Below are positions 17,994 to 27,292 of a stretch of 64,000 bases of DNA, in pieces (the stretch's first letter is position 1; each line of letters starts with the position of its first letter). Location of the stretch: positions 362,879 to 426,878 of the forward strand of contig NZ_JABEPQ010000001.1 in the NCBI RefSeq assembly GCF_013041615.1, read 5' to 3'. Origin of the DNA: Knoellia koreensis. Lineage in GTDB: Bacteria; Actinomycetota; Actinomycetes; Actinomycetales; Dermatophilaceae. The position numbers and the translations under genes are program-made. The notes beneath the pieces are model-generated. The model saw only the letters and a program-made list of their open reading frames with translations, did not search any database and was not told the origin of the DNA.

Positions 17994-19205
17994 TCAGTCG
18001 ACGTCGGACTCGCCCTCGGGCGGCGGGCGCCAGTCCAACGTCATCGCCTCCGGGATGTGGTCGCGCGCCTCCTTGCCCGACATGCCGGTGAGCATCAGCA
18101 GGTCGACGACCATCGAACGCACCTGGGCGCGGATCACCTCGGCCGACAGCCCGGCGGCCGGCTCGAGCACCGCGCTCAGCTCACCGACGTGGAACAGCCC
18201 CGGGCGCGCGCCTTCGGCCGAATGCCGCCTCGCCAGTTCGTCGGCGATGTCGTCGGTGCTCGCCGCGAGCTCGCGGATGAGGGCCACGTATGCCGCGGGC
18301 ACGGGTTCGTCGCGCCACGTCGCCACCGCGGCCCGACGGACGAGGACGCGCAGGTTGCGGATGGCCCGGTCGAGGGGTTCGAGGAGGTCGGCGATCGCGA
18401 GGACGGAGGGGAGGTGGCGGCGCCGGAAGGGGGAGAGCCGGACCACGGCGATGCCCTCGGACGACGCCGACCGGAGCTCGTCGAGCATCGCTTCGGAGTC
18501 CCGGGCCCGGGCCAGCGTGGCGGTCGCCAGCTCGTCGTCGTGGTCGCGCAGGGCCCGTACGGTGTCGGCGAGGATCTCGCCCATCTCGCGCAGCACGACG
18601 GCGGCCTGTTGGCGCGGCCGCCGGATGGGCGCGGCTGGGGCGACGAGGGTGAGGGCGAGCGCGACGGAACCACCGATCACTGCGTCGAACCAGCGCGTGA
18701 ACGCCTGGCCCGGGTCGGCGATCAGGGTGGTGACGATCGCCGACTGCACGCCGGCCTGCGTGGTCAGCAGGGGACCGGCCCCGAGCAGCGCCGCCACGCT
18801 CATGGCGATCACGACGACCACCGTGATCTGCCACAGCCCCGAGCCGAAGAAGTGGACGAACGCGTCACCGATGAACACGCCCACGGCGACGCCGATCATG
18901 ACCTCCGCCACCCGCCGCAACCGCTGCCCGAACGACAGGCCCAGCGAGACGATCGCGGTGACCGGTGCGAAGAACGGCCGGTTGTGGCCGAGCAGGTCCG
19001 CGGCCACCCACCACGCCAGCGCCGCACCGATGCCGCACTGCACGACGAAGAACAACCGGCTGCGCACCCGGTCGGTGCGGGCTCGGGCCTCGATCCGGGA
19101 CCGGTTCGCCGCCCGCGCGAGGCTGGCGCGTGCCAGGTCGGCCCGAGGCGTCTCCGAACGCGACGTCTCCGAACGAGACGTGTCGGGGCGCGAGCTGTCG
19201 GACAT
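17994..19205 (-). CDS. FUSC-family (aromatic acid exporter-like) membrane protein
   Basis: 403 residues. An N-terminal polar tail has a short repeat (SRSETSRSET), followed by about six membrane segments (LFFVVQCGIGAALAWWVAADLLGH, FFAPVTAIVSLGLSFGQRLRRVAEVMIGVAVGVFIGDAF and on), then a long cytosolic helical domain from about residue 190. This is the topology of one FUSC/ArAE half-unit. Such proteins export aromatic acids or similar compounds; the substrate here is unknown. ATG 19205 overlaps the stop of the upstream kinase by one base. Confidence 0.82.
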   Translation of the reverse strand: MSDSSRPDTSRSETSRSETPRADLARASLARAANRSRIEARARTDRVRSRLFFVVQCGIGAALAWWVAADLLGHNRPFFAPVTAIVSLGLSFGQRLRRVAEVMIGVAVGVFIGDAFVHFFGSGLWQITVVVVIAMSVAALLGAGPLLTTQAGVQSAIVTTLIADPGQAFTRWFDAVIGGSVALALTLVAPAAPIRRPRQQAAVVLREMGEILADTVRALRDHDDELATATLARARDSEAMLDELRSASSEGIAVVRLSPFRRRHLPSVLAIADLLEPLDRAIRNLRVLVRRAAVATWRDEPVPAAYVALIRELAASTDDIADELARRHSAEGARPGLFHVGELSAVLEPAAGLSAEVIRAQVRSMVVDLLMLTGMSGKEARDHIPEAMTLDWRPPPEGESDVD

Positions 19206-19774
19206 CAGAGCCGGTCGTCCGTCGTGTCGATCACCAGGTGGGCCCGCTCCCACGTGCGGTCGGCATCGTAGAGCCGCCGCTCCTGCGCGGCCCACCGGTC
19301 CCAGAACGCCTCGTACCCCTTGTCGCGCGCCAGCCCGCGAGCCCGACGCACCGACTCCTCCGCCTCGACCCAGACGAGCACCGACGCGGCCGCGCCTGCG
19401 GGCAGCGCGCCCGAACCACAACCCTCGAGCACCACCACGTCCGTCGCCGGCAGCTGGACCCACTCGGCGGCATACCGGTCGTGCGCCCAGTCCCACCGGT
19501 GGTAGCGCGCAGCCCGTCCCTCGCACAGCGGGCGGACGACCCACTCGTTGGCCCGGTGCGTGCCGGCGCGCAGGCCGTCCCAGCCCGGGTAGAGGTCGTC
19601 CATGTGCACGGTCGGGGCGGCCAGCTGGTCGGCGACCCGGCGCGCCAGCGTCGTCTTGCCCGACCCGCTGGGGCCGTCGATGGCGACGAGGTGCGTGCTC
19701 CCGCAGCGTGGGGGAGTCGCATCGACCAGGGCCACGATCCGGCGCACGTGGTCCGTGGTGCGGTCGCCGGGCAT
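19205..19774 (-). CDS. Uridine kinase-like P-loop NTPase
   Basis: 189 residues. The Walker A IDGPSGSGKTTLARR lies near residue 34, HMDDLYPGWDGL follows as in uridine/pantothenate-kinase-like proteins, and DVVVLEGCGSG is a Walker-B-like strand. The family phosphorylates nucleosides or is of unknown substrate. ATG 19774 is supported by TAGGGT on the minus strand with seven bases before the ATG, fitting a leaderless start; the in-frame ATG at 19798 is upstream of that -10. Divergent from hisF. Confidence 0.82.
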   Translation of the reverse strand: MPGDRTTDHVRRIVALVDATPPRCGSTHLVAIDGPSGSGKTTLARRVADQLAAPTVHMDDLYPGWDGLRAGTHRANEWVVRPLCEGRAARYHRWDWAHDRYAAEWVQLPATDVVVLEGCGSGALPAGAAASVLVWVEAEESVRRARGLARDKGYEAFWDRWAAQERRLYDADRTWERAHLVIDTTDDRL

Positions 19775-19842
19775 GCCGCCAACCCTAGGGCGCGGCAAGA
19801 CACCTCGCCTCGGCCGCGTGGACGGTAGGTAGCCTTCCCAGC

Positions 19843-20616
19843 GTGAGCGTGGCGACCCGGGTGATCCCCTGCCTCGACGTCGACGCCGGCCGGGTGGTCA
19901 AGGGCGTCAACTTCGAGAACCTGCGCGACGCCGGCGACCCCGTCGAGCTGGCGCTCGCCTACGGTCGACAGGGCGCGGACGAGCTGACCTTCCTCGACGT
20001 CACGGCCAGCAGCGGCAACCGCGAGACGACCTACGACGTGGTGACCCGCACGGCCGAGCAGGTGTTCATCCCGCTCACCGTGGGCGGGGGCGTGCGCACC
20101 GTCGCCGACGTGGACCGCCTACTGCGGGCCGGCGCCGACAAGGTCGGCGTCAACACCGCCGCCATCGCGCGGCCCGAGCTCGTCACCGAGATCGCCGAAC
20201 GCTTCGGCACCCAGGTCCTCGTGCTCTCCGCCGATGTGCGCCGCACGCGCCCGGGCGGCGCCGAGACGCACAGCGGGTTCGAGGTGACCACCCACGGAGG
20301 ACGCCAGGGCACGGGCATCGACGCCATCGAGTGGTGCGTGCGCGCCGAGCAGCTGGGCGCGGGGGAGATCCTGCTCAACTCCATGGACGCCGACGGCACG
20401 AAGGACGGCTACGACCTCGAGCTGATCCGGCTCGTGCGACCCGAGCTGCACATCCCGCTCGTCGCCAGCGGCGGCGCGGGCAAGGTCGACGACTTCGTGC
20501 CCGCCGTGCAGGCCGGTGCTGACGCGGTGCTCGCCGCGAGCGTCTTCCACTTCGGCGACCTCACGGTCGGCGACGTCAAGGCGGAGCTGGCTCGCGGCGG
20601 CATACCAGTGCGCTGA
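19843..20616 (+). CDS. hisF: Imidazole glycerol phosphate synthase subunit HisF
   Basis: A 257-residue TIM barrel, cyclase subunit of the HisF-HisH complex, making imidazole-glycerol phosphate and AICAR. It shows [19 protein letters not shown] with catalytic Asp11, VGGGVRT, LSADVRR with the second catalytic Asp near 130, [18 protein letters not shown] and ASGGAGK. TAGCCT at 19830-19835 predicts transcription from 19842, so the GTG at 19843 is probably leaderless. It is separated from hisE-hisG and hisI, so the pathway is scattered. It ends with a GTATGCCG-family site read through a rare ATA codon. Confidence 0.97.
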   Translation: MSVATRVIPCLDVDAGRVVKGVNFENLRDAGDPVELALAYGRQGADELTFLDVTASSGNRETTYDVVTRTAEQVFIPLTVGGGVRTVADVDRLLRAGADKVGVNTAAIARPELVTEIAERFGTQVLVLSADVRRTRPGGAETHSGFEVTTHGGRQGTGIDAIEWCVRAEQLGAGEILLNSMDADGTKDGYDLELIRLVRPELHIPLVASGGAGKVDDFVPAVQAGADAVLAASVFHFGDLTVGDVKAELARGGIPVR

Positions 20617-20624
20617 GATCCCTT

Positions 20625-21260
20625 TCAGGCCAAGCCAATTGGGGCGGCCCACAGGGAGGCGACCGCCTCCTTGCCGCCCGTCTCCTCGACCTGCGCGACC
20701 CGACGGCGCCCGTATGCCGCGAGGAGCAGCTCCTCGGGTTCGCCCTCCAGGACGACCGTCCCCGCCTCGGTCGTGCCCTTGACGGTCGCGCGCTGGCCGG
20801 AGGGGGTGGCGAGGACGACGCCGACGGGGCTGCGCCGGAAGTAGAGGCGACCGAACCGCGCCAGGTGGGTCCACAGGGCCTCGCGCAGGTCAGCTCCGAT
20901 CGTCCGGCGCGGACCCGGGCTGCCGTCGCCGCGCAGCACGTCCTCGTGGTGGACGACGAACTCGACGAGGTTGACCGCCTCGTCGACCGGGCCCAGCCGG
21001 GTGGGTGACCACGCCGGGGGGCCGGAGCGCACGTCCTCGACGAGCTCGGGCCACGGCCGCGCGGCATACTCGTCCATCGCCTCGTCGAGTCGGCCGGCAA
21101 GGGCAGGGACCATGATCCCGGGGGCCAGGTCGGGCCGGCGCTCACGGATGACGAGGTGCGCAGCGAGGTCCGCGGTGTCCCACGGGTCGCACAGCGTCGG
21201 GGCGTCCGGACCGGCCGCGACGAGGGTGTCGGCGAGGGCCTGACGCTCGGTGCGGGCCAT
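20625..21260 (-). CDS. TIGR03085-family (DinB/MDMPI-like) protein
   Basis: 211 residues. MARTERQALADTLVAAGPDAPTLCDPWDTADLAAHLVIRERRPDLAPG is the N-terminal signature of the TIGR03085 family, part of the mycothiol-dependent maleylpyruvate isomerase-like, DinB-fold superfamily. VEFVVHHEDVLRG carries the conserved His pair expected for metal binding. ATG 21260 gives the family N-terminus; sequence further upstream is unrelated. The function of this subgroup is not established. Divergent from the ABC exporter pair, convergent with hisF. Confidence 0.83.
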   Translation of the reverse strand: MARTERQALADTLVAAGPDAPTLCDPWDTADLAAHLVIRERRPDLAPGIMVPALAGRLDEAMDEYAARPWPELVEDVRSGPPAWSPTRLGPVDEAVNLVEFVVHHEDVLRGDGSPGPRRTIGADLREALWTHLARFGRLYFRRSPVGVVLATPSGQRATVKGTTEAGTVVLEGEPEELLLAAYGRRRVAQVEETGGKEAVASLWAAPIGLA

Positions 21261-21354
21261 GTCTGTGCCGAGTGGGAACATGCCGACCATGATGCCGGTT
21301 GGCGTCATGAGAGGCTTGTCCGTCGCCCGCCCAAACCCTTGCTGGAGGTCACCT

Positions 21355-23184
21355 GTGTCCGTCGACGCCGCGCCGTCGTTGCGTCGTGCGTTGCGGATCG
21401 TGGGAGTGGGCATCCGGCGACAGCCACGCTGGTTCGCCTTCGCCGTTGCCGGGTCGACCGTCTACGGCGTCATGACCGTCATGACGGCCTGGGCCATCGG
21501 CAAGGTGACCCGCGAGCAGGTGCAGCCCGCCGTCGAGGCCGGTCACGCGACGTCCGCGCAGCTGTGGACGACGTTCGCGTGGGTCGCCGGGGTGGTGCTG
21601 CTCAACGTGGTCGGCGTGGTCATCCGCAGGGTCGCGGCCGGCTACACCATGTTCAACGTGGCGGCCCACTACCGGCGCGAGGTCACCCGGCAGTACCTCC
21701 GGTTGCCCCTGTCGTGGCACCACCGGCACCCCTCGGGGCAGCTGCTCTCCAACGCCAACGCCGACGTCGAGGCGACGTGGAACGTCTTCGCGCCGCTGCC
21801 GATGGCGATCGGCGTGGTGGTGATGCTGGTGGCCGGCATCGTCCAGATGGTGCTGGTCGACCCGGTCATGGCGGTCATCGGGCTCACCGTCTTCCCGTTG
21901 CTCTTCCTCGCCAACATGGTCTTCCAGCGCGCGATGTCGCCGCGGATAGCCCGCGCCCAGCAGCTGCGGGCCGAGGTCAGCGAGGTGGCGCACGAGTCGT
22001 TCGAGGCGGCCCTGGTCGTCAAGGCGATGGGACGTGAGGAGCAGGAGGCCGAGCGGTTCGAGGAGGTCACCCGGCGCCTGCAGGCGGCCAACGTCGAGGT
22101 CGGTCGCACGCGCGGCACCTTCGACCCCGTCATCGAGGCGATCCCCACGCTCGGCACGCTGGCTGTCCTCGCCGTCGGCACCTACCAGGTGTCCCGCGGC
22201 GCCCTCGAGCCGGCGGCCGTGGTGCAGGTGGCCTACCTCATCTCGGTCCTGGCCTTCCCCGTGCGGGCGCTCGGCTGGGTGCTCGGCGAGATGCCGCGCA
22301 CCGTGGTCGGCTGGGACCGCGTCGACGCGGTGCTGAAGGCCCGGGGCGCGCTCGAGTTCGGCGAGACGTCGCTGCCCGCCGACGACGCCGCGCACGCGGC
22401 GCTGACCGGCGTCGACTACTCCTACGACGTCGTCGACGAGCAGGGAGACGAGTCGCCCTTCCAGGCGATCCACGACGTCACCATCGACCTGCCCGCAGGT
22501 GCGACCGTCGCGCTCGTCGGGCCCACGGGCTCGGGCAAGACGACCCTCACCAACCTGTCGCTGCGGCTCGTCGACCCGGATGGCGGCGCGGTCCGCATCG
22601 ACGACGTCGACCTGCGCGAGGTGCGCCGGGGCGGCATACCCGAGGTCGCGTCACTGGTGCCGCAGCAGACCTTCATGTTCGACGACTCCGTGCGCGGCAA
22701 CATCACCCTCGGCGGCGACTTCTCCGACGACGAGGTGTGGGGCGCGCTGGCCACGGCCCAGGCGACCGGGTTCGTCACCGAGCTGGGCGACAGCCTGGGC
22801 ACGCACGTGGGGGAGCGCGGCGCCTCCCTGTCAGGTGGCCAACGACAACGAATCGCGTTGGCGCGAGCCATCATCCGCGCTCCGCGACTCCTGGTGCTGG
22901 ACGACGCCACCAGTGCCGTCGACCCCGCCGTCGAGCAGGCCATCCTGGCCGGGCTCCGCAAGGCGACCTCGGGCACGACGGTCCTCGTCGTCGCCTACCG
23001 CATGTCGACCATCACGCTCGCCGACGAGATCGTCTACGTCGAGGGCGGACGCGTGCTGGACCACGGCAGCCACGACGAGCTGCTCGCGAGGTGCGAGGGC
23101 TACGCGCGTCTGGTCACGGCATACGCCCGCGAGGCGGCCGAGCGCGCCGCCGTCGAGGCCGACGAGGAAGGGGTCACGGTATGA
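21355..23184 (+). CDS. ABC exporter half-transporter with degenerate ATP site
   Basis: 609 residues: six membrane segments (about 20-310) then a nucleotide-binding domain. Walker A is GPTGSGKTT and the signature is the canonical LSGGQRQRIALARA. Two catalytic positions are unusual: the Walker-B end reads LLVLDDATSAVD (Asp instead of the catalytic Glu) and the switch reads VVAYRMST (Tyr instead of His). This is the degenerate half of a type IV heterodimer. A good GGAGG ribosome-binding site (21343-21347) precedes GTG 21355. Its stop overlaps the ATG of its partner. Substrate unknown, possibly a drug or lipid. Confidence 0.92.
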   Translation: MSVDAAPSLRRALRIVGVGIRRQPRWFAFAVAGSTVYGVMTVMTAWAIGKVTREQVQPAVEAGHATSAQLWTTFAWVAGVVLLNVVGVVIRRVAAGYTMFNVAAHYRREVTRQYLRLPLSWHHRHPSGQLLSNANADVEATWNVFAPLPMAIGVVVMLVAGIVQMVLVDPVMAVIGLTVFPLLFLANMVFQRAMSPRIARAQQLRAEVSEVAHESFEAALVVKAMGREEQEAERFEEVTRRLQAANVEVGRTRGTFDPVIEAIPTLGTLAVLAVGTYQVSRGALEPAAVVQVAYLISVLAFPVRALGWVLGEMPRTVVGWDRVDAVLKARGALEFGETSLPADDAAHAALTGVDYSYDVVDEQGDESPFQAIHDVTIDLPAGATVALVGPTGSGKTTLTNLSLRLVDPDGGAVRIDDVDLREVRRGGIPEVASLVPQQTFMFDDSVRGNITLGGDFSDDEVWGALATAQATGFVTELGDSLGTHVGERGASLSGGQRQRIALARAIIRAPRLLVLDDATSAVDPAVEQAILAGLRKATSGTTVLVVAYRMSTITLADEIVYVEGGRVLDHGSHDELLARCEGYARLVTAYAREAAERAAVEADEEGVTV

Positions 23185-24965
23185 GCGCGACCATCGAGAA
23201 GACCTCGTCCCTCGGGACGCTCGACACCCTCAAGCGCGGCCTCGCCCTCTCGCCCGAGCTGCGCCGCGGCCTCTGGGTGACGCTCGCGCTGGCCGCGGTC
23301 ACCACGGTCGGACGCATCGTGGTGCCCTTCGTCGTCCAGCAGACCACCGACCACGGGCTGCTCGGCGCGGGCGGACCCGACCCCGGTCTGGTCGTGCGCT
23401 ACGTCCTGCTCGCGCTCGTCGCCGTCGCGGTGACCGCGTTGACGGCGTATGCCGTGAACGTGCGCCTCTACCGGGCGTCCGAGGCGGGGCTGGCGACGTT
23501 GCGGCTCAAGGCTTTTCGGCACATCCACGACCTGTCGATGCTGACACAGAACACCGAGCGGCGCGGGTCGATGGTCAGCCGGGTGACCTCGGACGTCGAC
23601 ACGATCAGCATGTTCGTGCAGTTCGGCGGAATCATCCTGATCCTGTCGCTGGGCCAGATCGTCGTGGCGACGGTCCTCATGGCGGTCTACAGCCCGCTGC
23701 TGACGGCCGTCGTGTGGCTGTGCTTCGTGCCGCTGCTGGTCGTGATCCGGCGGTTCCAGCGCATCGTCGGCCGCGCCTACACCGTCGTGCGCGAGCGCGT
23801 GGGCGACCTGCTGGCTGCCGTGTCCGAGTCGGTCGTGGGTGCCGCCACCATTCGGGCCTACGGCGTCGAGAGCCGCACCGCCGAGCGCATCGACGATGCC
23901 ATCGAGGCCCACCGCGCCGCGGCGATCCGGGCCCAGGTGCGGTCGGTCGTGGCGTTCTCGTCGGGGCAGCTCGTGGCCGGGCTGACGCTGGCCGTGGTGC
24001 TCGTGGTCGGCACGGTGCTGGCAGCGGGCGGGCACATGACCCTGGGCGAGCTGCTCGCCTTCCTCTTCCTCGTCAACCTGTTCACCCAGCCCGTGCAGCA
24101 GGCGACCGAGATCCTCAACGAGCTGCAGAACGCCGTCGCGGGCTGGCGCCGGGTCATCGGCATCGTCGACACCCCGGCCGACGTCGCCGACCCGGGCGAC
24201 GCCGGGGTGACGCTGCCCCGCGGGCCGATCAGCGTCACCTTCGAGGACGTCGGGTTCGCCTACCCCGGTGGCGAGCCGGTGCTGCACGACGTCGACCTGA
24301 CCATCGAGCCGCGGTCACGCATCGCGATCGTGGGCGAGACCGGCTCGGGCAAGTCGACGCTGGCCAAGCTGCTCACCCGGCTCATGGACCCCAGGGACGG
24401 CCGGGTCCTCATCGACGGCACCGACCTGCGCGACGTGCGGTTCTCCTCGCTGCGTGAACGCGTGGTGCTGGTGCCGCAAGAAGGCTTCCTGTTCGACGAG
24501 ACCCTCCTGGAGAACATCCGGTTCGGGCGCCCGGACGCCACCGACGAGGAGGTCGAGCTGGCCCTGACCGAGCTGGGCCTCGACCAGTGGCTCGAGGGGC
24601 TGCCGCAGGGGCTGCGCACCGAGGTGGGTCAGCGCGGGGAGTCACTGTCGGCGGGCGAGCGGCAGCTCGTTGCCCTCGCCCGCGCCTACCTCGCCGACCC
24701 CGACCTGCTCGTCCTGGACGAGGCCACGTCGGCGGTCGACCCGTCAACCGAGGTGCGGCTGCAACGCGCCCTCGAGGGACTCACCCGGGGACGCACGTCG
24801 ATCGCGATCGCGCACCGGCTCTCGACGGCCGAAGCAGCCGACGAGGTCGTCGTCGTCGACCGTGGCCGCATCGTCCAGCGTGGTCCGCACCGTGAGCTCG
24901 TCCAGCAGGAGGGCAGTGTGTATGCCGGCCTGCATGCTTCGTGGGCGGCCCAGCAGCGCGGCTGA
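23181..24965 (+). CDS. ABC exporter half-transporter, catalytic partner
   Basis: 594 residues with six membrane segments and a nucleotide-binding domain. Walker A is GETGSGKST, Walker B LLVLDEATSAVD with the catalytic Glu, and the switch IAIAHRLST with its His, so this half can hydrolyse ATP. Its own signature is altered, LSAGERQLVALARA for LSGGQ, so it completes the degenerate site with the upstream half while the partner's intact LSGGQ completes the active site. ATG 23181 overlaps the upstream stop (ATGA), giving equal translation of the two halves. Convergent with the GNAT gene. Confidence 0.93.
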   Translation: MSATIEKTSSLGTLDTLKRGLALSPELRRGLWVTLALAAVTTVGRIVVPFVVQQTTDHGLLGAGGPDPGLVVRYVLLALVAVAVTALTAYAVNVRLYRASEAGLATLRLKAFRHIHDLSMLTQNTERRGSMVSRVTSDVDTISMFVQFGGIILILSLGQIVVATVLMAVYSPLLTAVVWLCFVPLLVVIRRFQRIVGRAYTVVRERVGDLLAAVSESVVGAATIRAYGVESRTAERIDDAIEAHRAAAIRAQVRSVVAFSSGQLVAGLTLAVVLVVGTVLAAGGHMTLGELLAFLFLVNLFTQPVQQATEILNELQNAVAGWRRVIGIVDTPADVADPGDAGVTLPRGPISVTFEDVGFAYPGGEPVLHDVDLTIEPRSRIAIVGETGSGKSTLAKLLTRLMDPRDGRVLIDGTDLRDVRFSSLRERVVLVPQEGFLFDETLLENIRFGRPDATDEEVELALTELGLDQWLEGLPQGLRTEVGQRGESLSAGERQLVALARAYLADPDLLVLDEATSAVDPSTEVRLQRALEGLTRGRTSIAIAHRLSTAEAADEVVVVDRGRIVQRGPHRELVQQEGSVYAGLHASWAAQQRG

Positions 24966-24977
24966 CGCCGCGGGCGC

Positions 24978-25505
24978 TCACAGCGCCTTCGTGGTCCACA
25001 GGGTGGTGCCGTGCCCCGGGACCGTCTCACGGCGGTCGGTCTCGGTGAACCCGAGCTTGGCCAGCACCCGGCGGGACGCAGTGTTCCAGTTCCACACGGT
25101 GGCCCACAGGCGCTGGTGACCCGATGACCGTGCCCAGTCGATGACCGCGTCGACGGCTTCCGTCGCGTAGCCGTTGCCCCAGGTGCGGCGCAGCAGCTCG
25201 AAGGCCAGCTCAGGCTCGCCCGTCGTCCCGCGCCCACTGTCGACGAGCCCGCAGTAACCGATCACGTCACCGTCGACCTTGAGCTCGACCGCCAGCAAGC
25301 CCGTCGTCACCGGTGCTGGGTCGGTCCGGATCGCGTCCTCGAGGTCGGCCACCGTCGGCCGGCCCTGCGCATCGAGGCGCCGGTGGGCCGGAACCCGTGG
25401 GTCGCGCTCGGTCCACAGCTCGCGCAGCACCGTGGCGTCCTCGACGCGCTGTGGGCGCAGCAGGAGACGCTCGGTCTCGAGCCGCACCACACCGGGGCCA
25501 CGCAC
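24978..25505 (-). CDS. RimJ/RimL-type GNAT acetyltransferase
   Basis: 175 residues. VRLETERLLLRPQRVEDATVLRELW is the RimJ/RimL N-terminus, ELAFELLRRTWGNGYATEAVDAVIDWA carries the acetyl-CoA loop, and ATVWNWNTASRRVLAKLGF is the C-terminal GNAT pattern. Such enzymes acetylate protein N-termini or small molecules. A GTG at 25505 is used as start; a second GTG a few codons on is also possible. Convergent with the ABC exporter with only 12 bases between stops. Confidence 0.88.
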   Translation of the reverse strand: MRGPGVVRLETERLLLRPQRVEDATVLRELWTERDPRVPAHRRLDAQGRPTVADLEDAIRTDPAPVTTGLLAVELKVDGDVIGYCGLVDSGRGTTGEPELAFELLRRTWGNGYATEAVDAVIDWARSSGHQRLWATVWNWNTASRRVLAKLGFTETDRRETVPGHGTTLWTTKAL

Positions 25506-25509
25506 GCCG

Positions 25510-25538
25510 CCACCCTGCCACGTCAGGTGACAGGGTGG
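25510..25538 (-). terminator. Hairpin after the Arg/Asp-rich membrane protein
   Basis: CCACCCTG (25510-25517) and CAGGGTGG (25531-25538) form an 8-base perfect stem with a 13-base loop. It lies downstream of the minus-strand stop at 25569 and before the GNAT start at 25505, where a terminator is expected. No T-tract follows. Confidence 0.45.
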
Positions 25539-25568
25539 CAGGGCGGTCGGGACGACGCCCGCAGTGGT

Positions 25569-26636
25569 TCAGCGTTCGACGACGACATCCTCGTCGAGCA
25601 CGGTGCGGTCGACGCGACGGTGGAAGCGCATGCCGGCCGCGCCGCCGAGGATGGCGCCGAGCAGGCTGATGACCGCCGCCAGGACCAGCGCCACGACACC
25701 GGCGGTCGTAAGCTGGGAGGTGCTGAGCGGCAGGCGCGGGTAGCTGTTCAGCTGGCCGAGCAGGTCGTACTCGTTACCGGCCACCGCACCGACGATGCCG
25801 ATGACGACAGCCACGACGAGGGCCCACAGCCACACGGCCAAGCCCTGCTTGGCGCCGTTGAACCGGGCCATCCGCCCGGCGACGTACCCGCCGCAGTAGT
25901 AGGCGACGAACACGATCACGGCCAGGATGACGGCGCCGACGATGCCCACTGTCCCGGGCTGGCTGGACGCCTGGTCGACGGCGTCCTGGGCGTTGGTGTT
26001 GTTGCCCAGCCCGACGGCCGTCCCGGCTGCCGCGAGCGCCGCCGTGAGGATGACGGCCATGCCGGTGGCGGTGAGCCAGCCGAAGAAGGCCGACCCGATC
26101 TTGATGCCGCCGAAGCGGCTCTCCTCCGCGTCCAGCCGGTGCTCCGGGGTCGTGTAGCCGGCGACCCGAGCATCGGCCGGCGTCGCCAGCCGCTCGTCGC
26201 GTGCGGCATACCCGGCCCGGTCGTCGCGGCCATCGTGGTCGCGGTCGTGGTGCCGCAGGTCGCGCCGGTCGTCCGCGTATGCCACGTCGTCACCACGGTG
26301 GCGACCCTCCCGGACGTCGTCGCGCACCCCGTCGGCCGGCGTGCGGTCGTCGTAGCCGCGCTCGTCGTAGCCGCGCTCGGAGTCGATGCGCTGGGTGTCA
26401 TTGCGGTCCGTGGCATTGCGGTCGTAGCGCGCGTCATCGCGCACCCCATCGCGCGTCCGGTCGTCGGTGCCGCGGTCGGCGAGGGTGCGGTCGTCATACC
26501 CACGCTCGTCGCGGTTGCTGGCGTCGTCCCGGTAGCCGCTGTCGCTGTCGGTCTGGCGGTCCGCCGGCGTCCGGTCGTCGTAGCCGCGCTCGTCGGTGCC
26601 GCGGTCGTGGTCGTGGTTGCGTCGAAGGCTGGGCAT
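25569..26636 (-). CDS. Membrane protein with Arg/Asp-rich repeat domain
   Basis: 355 residues. The first 165 are extremely charged, rich in Arg, Asp, Tyr and Gly, built from imperfect repeats of DERGYDDRTPAD (three clear copies near residues 15, 43 and 91 with decayed versions between). The rest has four membrane segments (about 180-205, 225-250, 265-290 and 320-345) ending in a charged tail RFHRRVDRTVLDEDVVVER. ATG 26636 has a GAGGAG site nine bases upstream. I do not recognise the family of the membrane part; the charged region is likely cytosolic and disordered. Function unknown. Confidence 0.78.
   Translation of the reverse strand: MPSLRRNHDHDRGTDERGYDDRTPADRQTDSDSGYRDDASNRDERGYDDRTLADRGTDDRTRDGVRDDARYDRNATDRNDTQRIDSERGYDERGYDDRTPADGVRDDVREGRHRGDDVAYADDRRDLRHHDRDHDGRDDRAGYAARDERLATPADARVAGYTTPEHRLDAEESRFGGIKIGSAFFGWLTATGMAVILTAALAAAGTAVGLGNNTNAQDAVDQASSQPGTVGIVGAVILAVIVFVAYYCGGYVAGRMARFNGAKQGLAVWLWALVVAVVIGIVGAVAGNEYDLLGQLNSYPRLPLSTSQLTTAGVVALVLAAVISLLGAILGGAAGMRFHRRVDRTVLDEDVVVER
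26300..26600 (-). repeat. Imperfect repeats coding DERGYDDRTPAD
   Basis: Within the membrane protein at 25569-26636, a roughly 36-base unit coding DERGYDDRTPAD recurs near 26590, 26505 and 26345-26365 (minus strand), with shorter decayed copies of GYDDR/DDRT between. The forward strand shows it as recurring CGGTCGTCGTAGCCGCGCTCG-like text. Confidence 0.7.
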
Positions 26637-26793
26637 GGTGTGCTCCTCACTCCTGGGGCACGGCGCCAGGCGGGTGTGCCCGGACACCGTGCGTAGTCGT
26701 ACCCGTTCGCAGCGGGCGCGAAACGGGCGTCGACCCTGATGACGCCGCTGGTCCCGCCCCATGACGTGGACTTCACCGCCTACGCTGGGCGCC

Positions 26794-27228
26794 ATGGCGA
26801 GCGTGCGGACGGTTCAGGTGACCTTCGACTGTGCGGAGCCACGCAAGGTGGCCGACTTCTGGAAGCAGGTCCTCGGCTACGTCGACCCGCCGGTCCCGCC
26901 GGGCTTCGACAGCTGGGACGACTTCGAGGCGACCCTGCCGCCGGAGAGCCAGGGTTCGGCGTGGGCCTGCCAGGACCCGGACGGGGTGGGGCCCCGCCTG
27001 TTCTTCCAGCGTGTCCCCGAGGCAAAGACCGTGAAGAACCGCGTCCACCTCGACGTGCGCGTCGGCACCGGCCTGACCGGTGACGAGCGCGTGGCGGCCC
27101 TCGAGGCCGAGGCCGACCGCCTCGAGCCGCTCGGCGCCACGCGCGTGCGGCTGATGCTCGCCGACGAGGAGAACGAGTCGTGCCTGGTGATGCAGGACGT
27201 CGAGGGCAACGAGTTCTGCCTCGACTAG
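26794..27228 (+). CDS. Glyoxalase/VOC-superfamily protein
   Basis: 144 residues. [23 protein letters not shown] opens the first beta-alpha-beta-beta-beta module; VHLDVRVG and [12 protein letters not shown] close the second. This is the pattern of glyoxalase-like VOC proteins in actinobacteria, possibly metal-binding through the His of VHLDV and the terminal Glu. Specific reaction unknown. TACGCT at 26781-26786 places transcription one base before ATG 26794, hence probably leaderless. Confidence 0.85.
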   Translation: MASVRTVQVTFDCAEPRKVADFWKQVLGYVDPPVPPGFDSWDDFEATLPPESQGSAWACQDPDGVGPRLFFQRVPEAKTVKNRVHLDVRVGTGLTGDERVAALEAEADRLEPLGATRVRLMLADEENESCLVMQDVEGNEFCLD

Positions 27229-27292
27229 CTCCACCAGCCCATCGGGTGACCACGCGGCATACCCATGCGGCGCACCCGGCACAATGGGGCGG

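Noticed and set aside
26280..26600. A CRISPR-like or satellite array in the repetitive tract
   Set aside because: The repeats vary in spacing, stay in one reading frame and code for DERGYDDRTPAD; they are protein-level repeats in a gene. The array at 62582-64000 is likewise coding.
27229..27292. A tryptophan or histidine leader-peptide attenuator before hisI-trpE
   Set aside because: The gap has no run of Trp or His codons and no competing hairpins, and trpE begins inside hisI.
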